In this document: one piece after another, positions 9,658 through 19,125 of the stretch | How the letters are laid out: every line of letters begins with the position of its first letter | Numbering within the stretch: position 1 is the first letter of the stretch | Origin: Citrobacter portucalensis | GTDB taxonomy: Bacteria; Pseudomonadota; Gammaproteobacteria; Enterobacterales; Enterobacteriaceae | Length of the DNA stretch: 64,000 bases | Assembly: GCF_002042885.1 (NCBI RefSeq) | Contig: NZ_MVFY01000004.1 | Span: 62,001 to 126,000 of the forward strand | Direction of reading: 5' to 3' | Position numbers and translations under genes: made by a program | The notes under the pieces: generated by a model | What the model was told of the DNA's origin: nothing | Databases searched by the model: none | Seen by the model: only the letters and a program-made list of their open reading frames with translations

Positions 9658-11082
9658 TTATGTGAAGTGACGGTGAAGCGTAAACGAGGCCTGTGCACCG
9701 CCCTCTGGTCGGTTAGATAATGTCACCGTACCTTCATGCAGTCGTGCAACTTCACTGACAAACGCCAGCCCCAAACCGCTGCTCTTGTGTCCATTCTCGC
9801 GGGGCAGCGAGTAGAAGCGCTCAAAAATACGCGGCAACGCAAAATCAGGGATCCCGCTACCGCTGTCGGTAACCTGCAATGTGACCAGATCCTCCTGCTG
9901 ATGCGCGCTCAACGTAATCGTTCCGCCCTGTGGCGTGAAGTCGATAGCGTTGTCGAGCAAGTTCCCCAATGCCTGCTCCAGTAACGCGGGATCGGCAGCG
10001 ACGCTAAGCGATGAAGGCAGAATGGTCAGCGTAATGTTTTTTGCCGCCAGCTGCACGCTACGCGCCTCTTTGAGCTGAGCAAAAAGCGTATCTACCTCCA
10101 CCGCCGTCAACGTAATGTCCTGTCGATTCTCCAGTCGCGCCTGGCGCAGCAAAGTTTCGACCAGCGCCTGCATGCGCGCATTTTGCGTCAGAATATTATC
10201 GGTAAAACGCGCTACCACGTTTGGCGGCGGGCCTTCGCGCAATATCTCTGCCGCGCCACGAATGGCCGCCAGCGGACTTTTCAGCTCATGCGTTAACGCG
10301 TAGACATACTGCTCAATGTAGTTCTTGCCTTCGAGCTTCAGACGCATACTTTCCAGCGCCTGCGCCAGTTTGCGTAACTCGCTGCTGCCTAAATCAGGCA
10401 GTGGGACGGGGCGATTCTCGGTAACGGAGTCGGCATAACGCGCCAGCCGGGCAATGGATCGGTTTATCCACCATACCATCCCGAAGCCAATCACCAGGGC
10501 AATGCCCAGCAATACGGCGCTGGCCCACAGCATTCGCCGTTCACTGCGTTTAATCACCGGTGCCATCGCCGCATTTGGTTTGCCGACACTGAGCACGCCG
10601 ATAATACGCCCACCGTCTACGATCGGCGCGGCAACGTACATCACCGAGCTTTCCGGATCGTTCGGGTTTTGCGGCGTGCTTCGGGCGCCATACTGCCCAC
10701 GCAGCGTTAACCACACATCGTTCCAGCGGGAGTAGTCCTGACCGACGGCCTGGTTAGCTGAATCAAACAACACCTTGCCCTGCGCGTCCGTCATATAGAC
10801 ATGGTATTCATTACGCACTTTGTTAATGCCGCTGATGTTGGCGTTAAATGGGCGGTTATGCAGCTGCGCAAATGCCTGCGCCAGCTTGCCGTTAGCCGGT
10901 GAGTCAGAGAGCACGTCATCACGCGCCAGTGCAGCCAGCAGCGTGGCGGTATCAATTAAAGTACCTTCGGTCGCCCGACGAACGCCTGGCTTAATTTCCT
11001 GCACAAAGATCGACAGAACAAACCAGGCGGCGACCGCGACAATCAGAAAATAGCCGAGCAGCAAACGCATTCCAATGCGCAT
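9658..11082 (-). CDS. creC: Sensor histidine kinase CreC
   Basis: CreC is the membrane kinase of the carbon-source responsive CreBC system. The 474 residues include two membrane segments (about 7-27 and 185-205) around a periplasmic sensor, a HAMP linker, the phospho-acceptor site YALTHELKSP with His265, and ATPase boxes N (LGNLLDNAIDF), G1 (DSGSGIP) and G2 (SSGLGLAFV). Its start overlaps the creB stop by one base, so the two are translationally coupled. Confidence 0.97.
   Translation of the reverse strand: MRIGMRLLLGYFLIVAVAAWFVLSIFVQEIKPGVRRATEGTLIDTATLLAALARDDVLSDSPANGKLAQAFAQLHNRPFNANISGINKVRNEYHVYMTDAQGKVLFDSANQAVGQDYSRWNDVWLTLRGQYGARSTPQNPNDPESSVMYVAAPIVDGGRIIGVLSVGKPNAAMAPVIKRSERRMLWASAVLLGIALVIGFGMVWWINRSIARLARYADSVTENRPVPLPDLGSSELRKLAQALESMRLKLEGKNYIEQYVYALTHELKSPLAAIRGAAEILREGPPPNVVARFTDNILTQNARMQALVETLLRQARLENRQDITLTAVEVDTLFAQLKEARSVQLAAKNITLTILPSSLSVAADPALLEQALGNLLDNAIDFTPQGGTITLSAHQQEDLVTLQVTDSGSGIPDFALPRIFERFYSLPRENGHKSSGLGLAFVSEVARLHEGTVTLSNRPEGGAQASFTLHRHFT
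9662..9677 (-). promoter_or_regulatory. CreB binding site (cre-tag) upstream of creD
   Basis: On the minus strand the sequence reads TTCACCGTCACTTCAC, a perfect TTCAC-N6-TTCAC direct repeat, the known CreB recognition motif. It lies within the last codons of creC (encoding LHRHFT), 62 bp upstream of the creD start, so creD can be induced separately from creABC. Confidence 0.85.
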
Positions 11083-11771
11083 CAGCAGTTCCTCAGGCTG
11101 TATCCCATACCGCGATGTGTATTGATGGGGGAAAGCTCCGGATTGATAGCCCGCAGCTTGGCGCGCAGCGTTTTGATGTGAGTATCAACCGTTCTGTCAA
11201 AGGTATCCTGCGCGTCTGCCCAGACTAAATCCATCAGCTGCTGGCGAGAGTAAATACGTCCCGGCGACATCAGCAATGTTTTCAGCAGCAGGAATTCATA
11301 ACGCGTCAGGTTCAACGGCATGCTGAACCAGGTAATCTGCGCGGCCAGCTCATTAAGTTCAAAATCCCCACAGCGTGTCATCGATGAAGGCGTGGAGAAT
11401 TTTTGCACCCGCCGCAGCAGCGTACGCACACGAGCGCACACCTCGCGCGGCGAGAAAGGCTTGGCAACATAGTCATCTGCACCAATTTCCAGCCCCAACA
11501 GGCGATCCACTTCATCGCTGCGCGCGGTCAGAAAGAGGATCGGCAACGCCGGGTGGCGTTCCAGTAAACGTCGGCACAGTTCAAAACCGCTGATATCCGG
11601 TAGCCCGACATCCAGAATGATGGCATCAGGGCATTGCTGGCGAGATTTCTCCAGCACGGGAAATCCGCGCTCAAACGCCTCTACGCTAAACCCTTCTTGT
11701 TGCAGCATGTAGATAAGCGTATCAGCGATTCCCTGCTCATCCTCAACCAACCAGATCAACGGCTGTTGCAT
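11082..11771 (-). CDS. creB: Response regulator CreB
   Basis: CreB is an OmpR-type regulator that binds TTCAC-N6-TTCAC repeats. The 229-residue protein has receiver residues E10/D11, phospho-acceptor Asp54 (IILDVGLPD) and Lys in VAKPFSPREV, then a winged-helix domain ending GMGYSLRNC. It sits between creA and creC, 12 bases after creA. Confidence 0.97.
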   Translation of the reverse strand: MQQPLIWLVEDEQGIADTLIYMLQQEGFSVEAFERGFPVLEKSRQQCPDAIILDVGLPDISGFELCRRLLERHPALPILFLTARSDEVDRLLGLEIGADDYVAKPFSPREVCARVRTLLRRVQKFSTPSSMTRCGDFELNELAAQITWFSMPLNLTRYEFLLLKTLLMSPGRIYSRQQLMDLVWADAQDTFDRTVDTHIKTLRAKLRAINPELSPINTHRGMGYSLRNC

Positions 11772-11783
11772 TGTGCTTCCTTG

Positions 11784-12257
11784 TTATTGCCGCCACGGCA
11801 TGATGGGTACCGCACTGATGGCATTTTTGGGCGATCCATCGACAACTTTATCTGAATACGCCAGATAGGCCAGCGCATTACGTTTCGCATCGTAAAAACG
11901 CACGACCTGTAAAGATTTAAACACCAGCGAGGTACGTTTCTTAAATACCACTTCGCCCTGAGCTTTACCGTTCTTGATTCTGTCGCTCAGTTCTACCGGC
12001 CCAACCTGCTGGCAAGAGATGGCGGCATCGGAGGTATCTTCCGCCAGCCCCAGTCCACCTTTGATGCCGCCGGTCTTCGCACGACTCACGTAACAGGTCA
12101 CATTGGTAACATCCGGATCGTCAAACGCTTCGACCACAATTTTATGATCCGGCCCAAACATTTTGAACACCGTATCGACAGATCCAATCTGCTCCGCATG
12201 GGCGACCTGCGCCAACATCAGCAGAATTGAGGAAATGACTAAGCTCTTATATTTCAT
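11784..12257 (-). CDS. creA: Periplasmic protein CreA
   Basis: A 157-residue protein with a clear Sec signal peptide, predicted to be cleaved after AHA at about residue 21. The mature part contains two cysteines (VTCYV and ISCQQ) spaced for a possible disulfide. It belongs to the CreA family, of unknown function despite being first in creABCD. It shares an intergenic region with divergent rob. Confidence 0.95.
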   Translation of the reverse strand: MKYKSLVISSILLMLAQVAHAEQIGSVDTVFKMFGPDHKIVVEAFDDPDVTNVTCYVSRAKTGGIKGGLGLAEDTSDAAISCQQVGPVELSDRIKNGKAQGEVVFKKRTSLVFKSLQVVRFYDAKRNALAYLAYSDKVVDGSPKNAISAVPIMPWRQ

Positions 12258-12425
12258 ATTGTTACCATTCTTAAAAGTTGTTCTGCGTAATTATTAAACA
12301 TTCTAAGATAAAATGTATACAGATCACAGGATTACAATAATCACGCTTTCGTATGTCCGAAAAAAGCACTTATGAGCAAAAAAAACACTGAATGCTAAAA
12401 CAGCAAAAAATGCTATTATCCTCAT

Positions 12426-12439
12426 ACCTGACGTCAGGT
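12426..12439. promoter_or_regulatory. 14-bp perfect palindrome before rob
   Basis: ACCTGACGTCAGGT is an uninterrupted palindrome about 30 bases upstream of the rob start codon. Position suggests an operator or a leader element; no regulator can be named from sequence alone. Confidence 0.4.
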
Positions 12440-12468
12440 ACTCGTTGTTGAAAGGATGAGGATATTTT

Positions 12469-13338
12469 ATGGATCAGGCTGGCATTATTCGCGACCTATT
12501 AATCTGGCTGGAAGGTCATCTGGATCAGCCTTTGTCGCTTGACAATGTGGCGGCAAAAGCGGGCTATTCCAAGTGGCACCTGCAGAGAATGTTTAAGGAC
12601 GTGACGGGCCATGCTATTGGCGCCTATATCCGTGCCCGTCGTTTATCGAAATCCGCAGTGGCGCTGCGCCTGACTGCGCGTCCAATTTTGGATATTGCGC
12701 TGCAATATCGCTTCGACTCTCAACAAACTTTTACTCGCGCATTCAAGAAACAATTTTCGCAGACACCAGCGCTGTATCGCCGTTCACCGGAATGGAGTGC
12801 GTTTGGTATTCGCCCGCCAATGCGACTGGGTGAATTTACGATGCCTGCACACGAGTTTGTCACCCTGGAAGATACGCAGCTGCTCGGCACCACACAAAGC
12901 TATTCCTGCTCGCTGGAACAGATTTCAGATTTCCGTCATGAAATGCGTATTCAGTTCTGGCGCGACTTCCTTGCTCAGGCTCCGGCGATCCCGCCAGTGC
13001 TGTACGGGCTTAACGAAACGCGTCCGAGCATTGAAAAAGACGACGAACAGGAAGTGTTTTACACCACAGCACTGACGCCGGAACAGGCCAATGGCTATGT
13101 GCCGTCGGCGCAGCCTATCCTGTTACAGGGTGGCGAGTACGTGATGTTTACCTACGAAGGGCTGGGAACCGGCGTGCAAGAGTTTATCCTGACGGTTTAC
13201 GGCACATGCATGCCGATGCTGAACCTGACGCGCCGTAAAGGACAGGATATCGAGCGATACTACCCGGCAGAAGATGCCAAAGCGGGAGATCGCCCGATCA
13301 ACCTGCGCTGCGAATTCCTGATTCCGATTCGCCGCTAG
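12469..13338 (+). CDS. rob: AraC/XylS-type transcription activator Rob
   Basis: Rob activates the mar/sox/rob regulon (acrAB, micF and others) for resistance to bile salts, solvents and antibiotics. The 289 residues comprise an N-terminal pair of helix-turn-helix motifs (about 8-108; AAKAGYSKWHLQRMFK and ALQYRFDSQQTFTRAFKKQF) and a C-terminal GyrI-like ligand-sensing domain (120-289). The arrangement, DNA-binding domain first, is specific to Rob. An AGGATGAGG ribosome site precedes ATG. Confidence 0.97.
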   Translation: MDQAGIIRDLLIWLEGHLDQPLSLDNVAAKAGYSKWHLQRMFKDVTGHAIGAYIRARRLSKSAVALRLTARPILDIALQYRFDSQQTFTRAFKKQFSQTPALYRRSPEWSAFGIRPPMRLGEFTMPAHEFVTLEDTQLLGTTQSYSCSLEQISDFRHEMRIQFWRDFLAQAPAIPPVLYGLNETRPSIEKDDEQEVFYTTALTPEQANGYVPSAQPILLQGGEYVMFTYEGLGTGVQEFILTVYGTCMPMLNLTRRKGQDIERYYPAEDAKAGDRPINLRCEFLIPIRR

Positions 13339-13982
13339 CGCTGTAGTTCATCCAACGCAGGGGCGTCCAGATGTGAGATGTCCCCTGCAGTTTCAACGAC
13401 CCATCCCGGCGCCAGCCATAAGCTTTCCTGGTAATCAACGCGAGAAATAGAACAGTTGCGCAGACGCAAGCGACGTTCAGCCCATGCCGGTAATCCCAGA
13501 ATTGTGCTCACCAGGCAACCCAGCGCGATACCGTGGCTGACCAGCAGTGGACGACTTCCCGGCGGCAGCTCCAGACAGGATGCCAGCGCCGCATTGACGC
13601 GATCGCTCAGCTCCTGCATCGATTCCCCTTCCGGAATACGACCATCCACCGTGCCGTTCACCAACTGGCGACGCCAGCCCTCTTCCTCTGGCGTCAGCGT
13701 ATCGATGTGACGTTTTTCCAGCACCCCCATATTCAGCTCACGCAGACGAGAATCATAGGTGATATCACAGCCGCAGGCCTGGGCGATGATTTCTGCGGTG
13801 CGTCGTGTACGACCAAGATCGCTACTGATGACATGCGTAATACCAAACGAGCGGGCGCGTTCTCCCACCTGCATGGCTTGTTGTTCACCTTTAGCGGTTA
13901 GTGGGCTGTCTGACTGGCCTTGAATACGTCGCTCGGCGTTCCACTGCGTTTCGCCATGGCGAACAAGGTATACCTGTAACAT
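13335..13982 (-). CDS. gpmB: Histidine phosphatase family protein GpmB
   Basis: A 215-residue member of the histidine phosphatase superfamily with the catalytic RHGETQWN motif (Arg8, His9) and the second histidine in LVSHG. It was named as a phosphoglycerate mutase, but such cofactor-dependent relatives often act as phosphatases and the true substrate is uncertain. Its 3' end overlaps that of rob by 4 bases in the convergent direction. Confidence 0.93.
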   Translation of the reverse strand: MLQVYLVRHGETQWNAERRIQGQSDSPLTAKGEQQAMQVGERARSFGITHVISSDLGRTRRTAEIIAQACGCDITYDSRLRELNMGVLEKRHIDTLTPEEEGWRRQLVNGTVDGRIPEGESMQELSDRVNAALASCLELPPGSRPLLVSHGIALGCLVSTILGLPAWAERRLRLRNCSISRVDYQESLWLAPGWVVETAGDISHLDAPALDELQR

Positions 13983-14053
13983 GCTTTTTTTCCGTTATAT
14001 ACTCGTCATACTTTGAGTAGACTCTGCGATGAATTTTCAAACTGAGCTTAATT

Positions 14054-14569
14054 ATGCACAAGGTTATCTCTGCGACCACCAATCCTGCCAAAATTCAGGC
14101 AATTCTGCGGGCATTTGAAGAGATTTTCGGGGAAGGATCCTGCCATATTGAACCCGTCGCCGTCGAGAGTGGCGTGCCGGAACAACCTTTCGGAAACCAG
14201 GAAACGCGCACTGGCGCACGAAATCGCGTTGATAACGCTCGCCGCCTGCACCCGCAGGCTGATTTCTGGGTCGCCATTGAAGCAGGAATTGACGACGATG
14301 CCACCTTTAGTTGGGTGGTGATTGATAACGGCATTCAGCGCGGTGAAGCCCGTTCAGCCACGCTGCCATTGCCGACTGTCATTCTCGACAGAGTCCGCAA
14401 AGGTGAAGCACTCGGCCCGGTGATGTCGGACTATACGGGTATTGATGAAATTGGCCGTAAAGAAGGCGCAATCGGCGTTTTTACCGCGGGCAAGCTGACG
14501 CGCTCAAGCGTCTATCACCAGGCGGTGATTCTGGCGCTCAGCCCGTTTCATAACGCGGTGTATTTATAG
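14054..14569 (+). CDS. yjjX: Inosine/xanthosine triphosphatase YjjX
   Basis: YjjX hydrolyses non-canonical purine nucleotides such as ITP and XTP, which keeps them out of nucleic acids. The 171-residue protein begins [17 protein letters not shown], typical of the NTPase/ITPase fold, and has the family motifs [10 protein letters not shown] and [10 protein letters not shown]. Divergent from gpmB. Confidence 0.94.
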   Translation: MHKVISATTNPAKIQAILRAFEEIFGEGSCHIEPVAVESGVPEQPFGNQETRTGARNRVDNARRLHPQADFWVAIEAGIDDDATFSWVVIDNGIQRGEARSATLPLPTVILDRVRKGEALGPVMSDYTGIDEIGRKEGAIGVFTAGKLTRSSVYHQAVILALSPFHNAVYL

Positions 14570-14574
14570 CATTG

Positions 14575-14622
14575 TGCCGGATGTTCAATCGTAGGCCGGA
14601 TAAGGCAAAGCCGCATCCGGCG
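14575..14622. repeat. REP element between yjjX and trpR
   Basis: A GCCGGAT half element is followed by GTAGGCCGGATAAGGCAAAGCC and GCATCCGGC, forming a REP stem between two convergent genes. Confidence 0.75.
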
Positions 14623-14624
14623 GA

Positions 14625-15016
<392 letters not shown>

Positions 15017-15040
15017 GATAGCATAACACAATCGACACGA

Positions 15041-16978
15041 TCAGTAACGACGTTGCCATTCTGCGTCGCTCATCAACTCCGGTTTATCGCCGAGGAAATA
15101 GCGATAGTACGCATCATAAGCCAGCACATTCTTCACGTAACCACGCGTCTCTGAGAATGGAATACTTTCGACAAACGCCACAGCATCAATGCGGCCAGCG
15201 CTATTGCCAAGCCAGGTGCGAACGCGTCCCGGACCGGCGTTATAGGCTGCCGACGCAAAGATGCGGTTATTGCCGAATTGCTGATATACGTACTGCAAAT
15301 AGCTGGTACCAATGTTGATGTTGGTATCAGGATCCAGTAGCTGGCTCGGACTGCTGTAACCTGGAATCGAGAACATTTTCACCGTATGCGTCGCCGTGCC
15401 CGGCATAATCTGCATCAGCCCGCTGGCGCCGACCGGTGATTTCACTTTCGGGTTCCAGGCGCTTTCCTGACGCGCTATCGCCATCGCATAACTTGGCTGA
15501 ATATCTTTGTCGCTGGTGTAACGGGTAAACAGATCTTTATAGGCCAATGGGAAGCGCTCTTCCAGATGATCCCACAGCTTACCGGCGATCGTCGCCTGAA
15601 CGCTCAGATCCCACCAGTGATTGTTGAACGCGTAACGTGCCAACTGAGCCTGCTCGGACTTGGTACGGCTGGTAACCAGATTCGCCCATTCACTGCGCGC
15701 GGTATTATCCATGTTCCAGTACATTAGCTCGCGTACGCGTGCCATTTCTGGCCCCTGAGTCAGCGCAGAATCAACGTTCGCTGGCGCTTTATCCACTTTC
15801 AGCTCGTACTCTTCGCCCAGGCGCTGTGCCGCCACCATCGGATAGAAACCACGCTGCTGCATGAGCTGGTGCAGGATCTCTTTGGCTTCCGCATCACGTC
15901 CGCGCTCCAGCAGCAGATCAGCCTGCCAGTAGCGCCACTCGTCTTTTTCTTTTGCTTCCATTGGCAGACGTGCCAGCCAGGTATTCAGGCCACGACGATC
16001 GCCGGTTCCCAGCGCCATGCGCACGCGGCGCTCCACAAGCGAGGTGGAATTGGAGCGCATAATCGCATCATCACGCCATTTGGCCTGCTCGTCGGTGACG
16101 TCATTGCCCATCAGACGCCAGGCAACAATGTCGCGTAGCTCCTGGGTTTGCTCGTCATTAAGCTGTTGCGCCTGTACCAGGGACGGGATCATCAGGCGGG
16201 CGTTTTCCACATCCTGACGCGCCACGCTGGCAAAGGCGACCGCCGCCATCTGTCGGGTGAAATCCGTGGCACCAGTGGTGCGAGCAAAAGTCATCACCGA
16301 ATTCGGATCGTTGGCCAGCGAGATGATCGCAGAGGCAATGGTTTGGTATTGTGCGGGCATCTGTCCGGCCAGCGCCGTCACCAGACCGGTATTCCCGGCT
16401 TTCATCGCCAGACGAATACGCTCCAGATACGCTAGCGGATCCTGAGTACCTGAGGCGCGCCACACGCCGAATAATTTGTCACAGGCGTTCGGCTGACTTT
16501 TCCCGGTCAGCCACAGATCTTTCGCGCCCTGCCAGGCTTCTTCGGTTTGCCCGGTACTCCATTTCGCGAAGTAATAGTTGCATTGCGCTTCCGTGGTGCC
16601 CGGTTTTTCCGGGCTAAACGCCAGCAGTCCACGCCAGTCTTCGCGGCGCGCCAGTTCATTCACAAAACGCGATTGCAGAGTACGCGCCGGGGGCAGCGTC
16701 GGGTTGGCGCGCACAAAATTGGTGACGGTAATGGTCGGCTGATTCATCAGATCGTCAGTGATCTGACGATATTCCAGATAGGGATACAGAGGATAGTTCT
16801 TCAGGCCGGGCATCATCTGCTCTACGACATCCATCTGTCGGTTATCCCAGGCCTGCTTAATTTGCGCATAGCGATTGCGCTGCTCATCCAGGGAGTCGGC
16901 TCGCGCCACCTGACTGACCGTCAGCAGACATACGCTGGCTGCCAGCAGGCGCCAGGTAAATTGATTGGCTTTGTCCAC
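15041..16978 (-). CDS. slt: Soluble lytic murein transglycosylase Slt70
   Basis: Slt is a periplasmic enzyme that cleaves peptidoglycan glycan strands to 1,6-anhydromuropeptides. The 645 residues start with a signal peptide (cleaved after ARA, about residue 27), continue with a long alpha-superhelical ring, and end with a lysozyme-like catalytic domain. The catalytic Glu is in AIARQESAWNP near residue 505, with the GLMQIMPGTA and AAYNAGPGRV motifs. It lies upstream of trpR in the same direction. Confidence 0.97.
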   Translation of the reverse strand: MDKANQFTWRLLAASVCLLTVSQVARADSLDEQRNRYAQIKQAWDNRQMDVVEQMMPGLKNYPLYPYLEYRQITDDLMNQPTITVTNFVRANPTLPPARTLQSRFVNELARREDWRGLLAFSPEKPGTTEAQCNYYFAKWSTGQTEEAWQGAKDLWLTGKSQPNACDKLFGVWRASGTQDPLAYLERIRLAMKAGNTGLVTALAGQMPAQYQTIASAIISLANDPNSVMTFARTTGATDFTRQMAAVAFASVARQDVENARLMIPSLVQAQQLNDEQTQELRDIVAWRLMGNDVTDEQAKWRDDAIMRSNSTSLVERRVRMALGTGDRRGLNTWLARLPMEAKEKDEWRYWQADLLLERGRDAEAKEILHQLMQQRGFYPMVAAQRLGEEYELKVDKAPANVDSALTQGPEMARVRELMYWNMDNTARSEWANLVTSRTKSEQAQLARYAFNNHWWDLSVQATIAGKLWDHLEERFPLAYKDLFTRYTSDKDIQPSYAMAIARQESAWNPKVKSPVGASGLMQIMPGTATHTVKMFSIPGYSSPSQLLDPDTNINIGTSYLQYVYQQFGNNRIFASAAYNAGPGRVRTWLGNSAGRIDAVAFVESIPFSETRGYVKNVLAYDAYYRYFLGDKPELMSDAEWQRRY

Positions 16979-17309
16979 AAGCTCTTCCTCTTCTCATGTT
17001 ACGTCTGTGCAGCATCATGCCGCTTAATTAATTCATGCTAACCAGACATTGCAGAATGCGCCACGTCACGGACACTTTTTTACTTTTGTTGCGAGTGGGA
17101 TCTGCTGGCTGGGATTGGGCAATGAAAAAGGCTACACTTCGCCTTTGATAACTATTTACCAATAATTAGCCCTAAATAATTCAAGTTGCAGCAAGGCGGC
17201 GAGGAAGTGAATCCCCTGAGCGTACAAAAGTACGTGACTGGGGTGAACGACACAGCCAACGCATCTGCGGCTTGAAGTATGACGGGATAAACATAGAGGC
17301 GAGTCCAAC
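16979..17309. other. Divergent intergenic region slt / ettA
   Basis: About 330 bases holding the promoters of slt and ettA and, over the last 120 bases, an ERIC element. No additional coding sequence is seen. Confidence 0.5.
17169..17290 (+). repeat. ERIC element upstream of ettA
   Basis: About 122 bases match the imperfect ERIC palindrome: it begins CCTAAATAATTCAAGTTGCAG, has the conserved core GTGACTGGGGTGA and ends GGCTTGAAGTATGACGGG. It ends about 20 bases before the ettA start codon and so is probably transcribed in its 5' leader. Confidence 0.85.
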
Positions 17310-18977
17310 GTGGCCCAATTCGTTTATACCATGCATCGTGTCGGCAAGGTCGTTCCGCCGAAACGTCATATTCTTAAAAACATCTCACTGAGCTTCTTCC
17401 CTGGCGCCAAAATCGGTGTTCTCGGTCTGAACGGTGCGGGTAAATCTACCCTGCTGCGCATCATGGCCGGTATTGATACCGATATCGAAGGTGAAGCTCG
17501 CCCACAGCCAGGCATTAAAATCGGTTACCTGCCGCAGGAACCAAAACTGAACCCGGAACATACCGTTCGTGAATCCGTTGAAGAAGCGGTTGCCGAAGTG
17601 GTTAGTGCACTGAAAGGTCTGGATGAAGTTTACGCTAAGTACGCCGAGCCGGACGCCGACTTCGATAAACTGGCCGCACAACAGGGCAAGTTTGAAGAAA
17701 TTATCCAGGCGCACGACGGCCATAACCTGAACGTGCAGCTTGAGCGTGCCGCTGACGCCCTGCGTCTGCCGGATTGGGACGCTAAAATTGAGAATCTCTC
17801 CGGTGGTGAACGCCGCCGCGTTGCGCTATGCCGCCTGCTGCTGGAAAAACCAGACATGCTGCTGCTCGACGAACCGACCAACCACCTGGATGCGGAATCC
17901 GTCGCGTGGCTGGAACGCTTCCTGCACGACTTCGAAGGCACCGTAGTGGCGATTACCCACGACCGTTACTTCCTCGACAACGTTGCGGGCTGGATCCTGG
18001 AGCTGGACCGTGGTGAAGGTATTCCGTGGGAAGGTAACTACTCTTCCTGGCTGGAGCAGAAAGATCAGCGTCTGGCCCAAGAAGCCTCTCAGGAAGCGGC
18101 TCGCCGTAAATCCATTGAGAAAGAGCTGGAGTGGGTACGTCAGGGCGCTAAAGGCCGTCAGTCTAAGGGTAAAGCCCGTCTGGCACGCTTTGAAGAGCTG
18201 AACAACACCGAATACCAGAAACGTAACGAAACCAACGAACTGTTTATTCCACCTGGAGCACGTCTGGGCGATAAAGTCGTTGAAGTCACCAATCTGCGTA
18301 AATCCTACGGCGATCGCGTTCTGATCGACGATCTGAGTTTCTCCGTACCGAAAGGCGCAATTGTCGGCATCATCGGTCCGAACGGCGCGGGTAAATCTAC
18401 CCTGTTCCGTATGATGTCCGGTCAGGAACAGCCTGACAGCGGCACCATCACGCTGGGTGAAACCGTCAAACTGGCCTCCGTTGACCAGTTCCGTGACGCC
18501 ATGGACAACAGCAAAACCGTGTGGGAAGAAGTTTCCGGCGGGCTGGATATCATGCGAATCGGCAACACCGAGATGCCAAGCCGTGCCTACGTGGGCCGCT
18601 TCAACTTCAAAGGTGTGGATCAGGGCAAACGCGTCGGCGAGCTGTCCGGTGGTGAGCGTGGTCGTCTGCACCTGGCGAAGCTGCTGCAGGTTGGCGGCAA
18701 CATGCTGCTGCTCGATGAACCAACCAACGACCTGGATATCGAGACCCTGCGCGCGCTGGAAAACGCCCTGCTGGAATTCCCGGGCTGCGCGATGGTTATC
18801 TCGCACGACCGTTGGTTCCTCGACCGTATCGCCACCCACATTCTGGATTACCAGGATGAAGGTAAGGTTGAGTTCTTCGAAGGTAACTTTACCGAATACG
18901 AAGAGTACAAGAAACGTACGCTGGGCGCCGATGCGCTGGAGCCGAAACGTATTAAGTACAAGCGTATTTCTAAGTAA
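17310..18977 (+). CDS. ettA: Energy-dependent translational throttle protein EttA (ABC-F)
   Basis: EttA binds the ribosomal E site and controls entry into elongation according to the ATP/ADP ratio. The 555-residue ABC-F protein has two nucleotide-binding domains and no membrane part: Walker A loops GLNGAGKST (about 39-47) and GPNGAGKST (about 351), signatures LSGGERRR and LSGGERGR, and Walker B LLLDEPTN twice. A charged linker (about 240-300; QEASQEAARRKSIEKELEW) contacts tRNA. The start is GTG, which gives the conserved MAQFVYTMHRV. Confidence 0.97.
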   Translation: MAQFVYTMHRVGKVVPPKRHILKNISLSFFPGAKIGVLGLNGAGKSTLLRIMAGIDTDIEGEARPQPGIKIGYLPQEPKLNPEHTVRESVEEAVAEVVSALKGLDEVYAKYAEPDADFDKLAAQQGKFEEIIQAHDGHNLNVQLERAADALRLPDWDAKIENLSGGERRRVALCRLLLEKPDMLLLDEPTNHLDAESVAWLERFLHDFEGTVVAITHDRYFLDNVAGWILELDRGEGIPWEGNYSSWLEQKDQRLAQEASQEAARRKSIEKELEWVRQGAKGRQSKGKARLARFEELNNTEYQKRNETNELFIPPGARLGDKVVEVTNLRKSYGDRVLIDDLSFSVPKGAIVGIIGPNGAGKSTLFRMMSGQEQPDSGTITLGETVKLASVDQFRDAMDNSKTVWEEVSGGLDIMRIGNTEMPSRAYVGRFNFKGVDQGKRVGELSGGERGRLHLAKLLQVGGNMLLLDEPTNDLDIETLRALENALLEFPGCAMVISHDRWFLDRIATHILDYQDEGKVEFFEGNFTEYEEYKKRTLGADALEPKRIKYKRISK

Positions 18978-18986
18978 TTAGCGTTA

Positions 18987-19119
18987 AGTGCCGGATGGCG
19001 GCGTTACGCCTTATCCGGCCTACGAGGTTAGTGCGACTTGTAGGTCGGATAAGCGCAGCGCCTCCTGTCTATGAGGTTAGTGCGACTTGTAGGCCGGATA
19101 AGCGCAGCGCATCCGGCAT
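18987..19119. repeat. REP cluster between ettA and nadR
   Basis: One complete REP (GCCGGATGGCGG..TTATCCGGCC) is followed by two direct copies of a 38-40 base unit beginning GAGGTTAGTGCGACTTGTAGG. The first copy is decayed (GTCGGATAAG, CCTCCTG), the second intact. It separates convergent ettA and nadR. Confidence 0.8.
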
Positions 19120-19125
19120 TAAAAT

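Noticed and set aside
17826-18839. 337-codon frame opposite ettA
   Set aside because: Antisense to both ABC domains; it exists because of the codon bias of ettA and resembles no protein.
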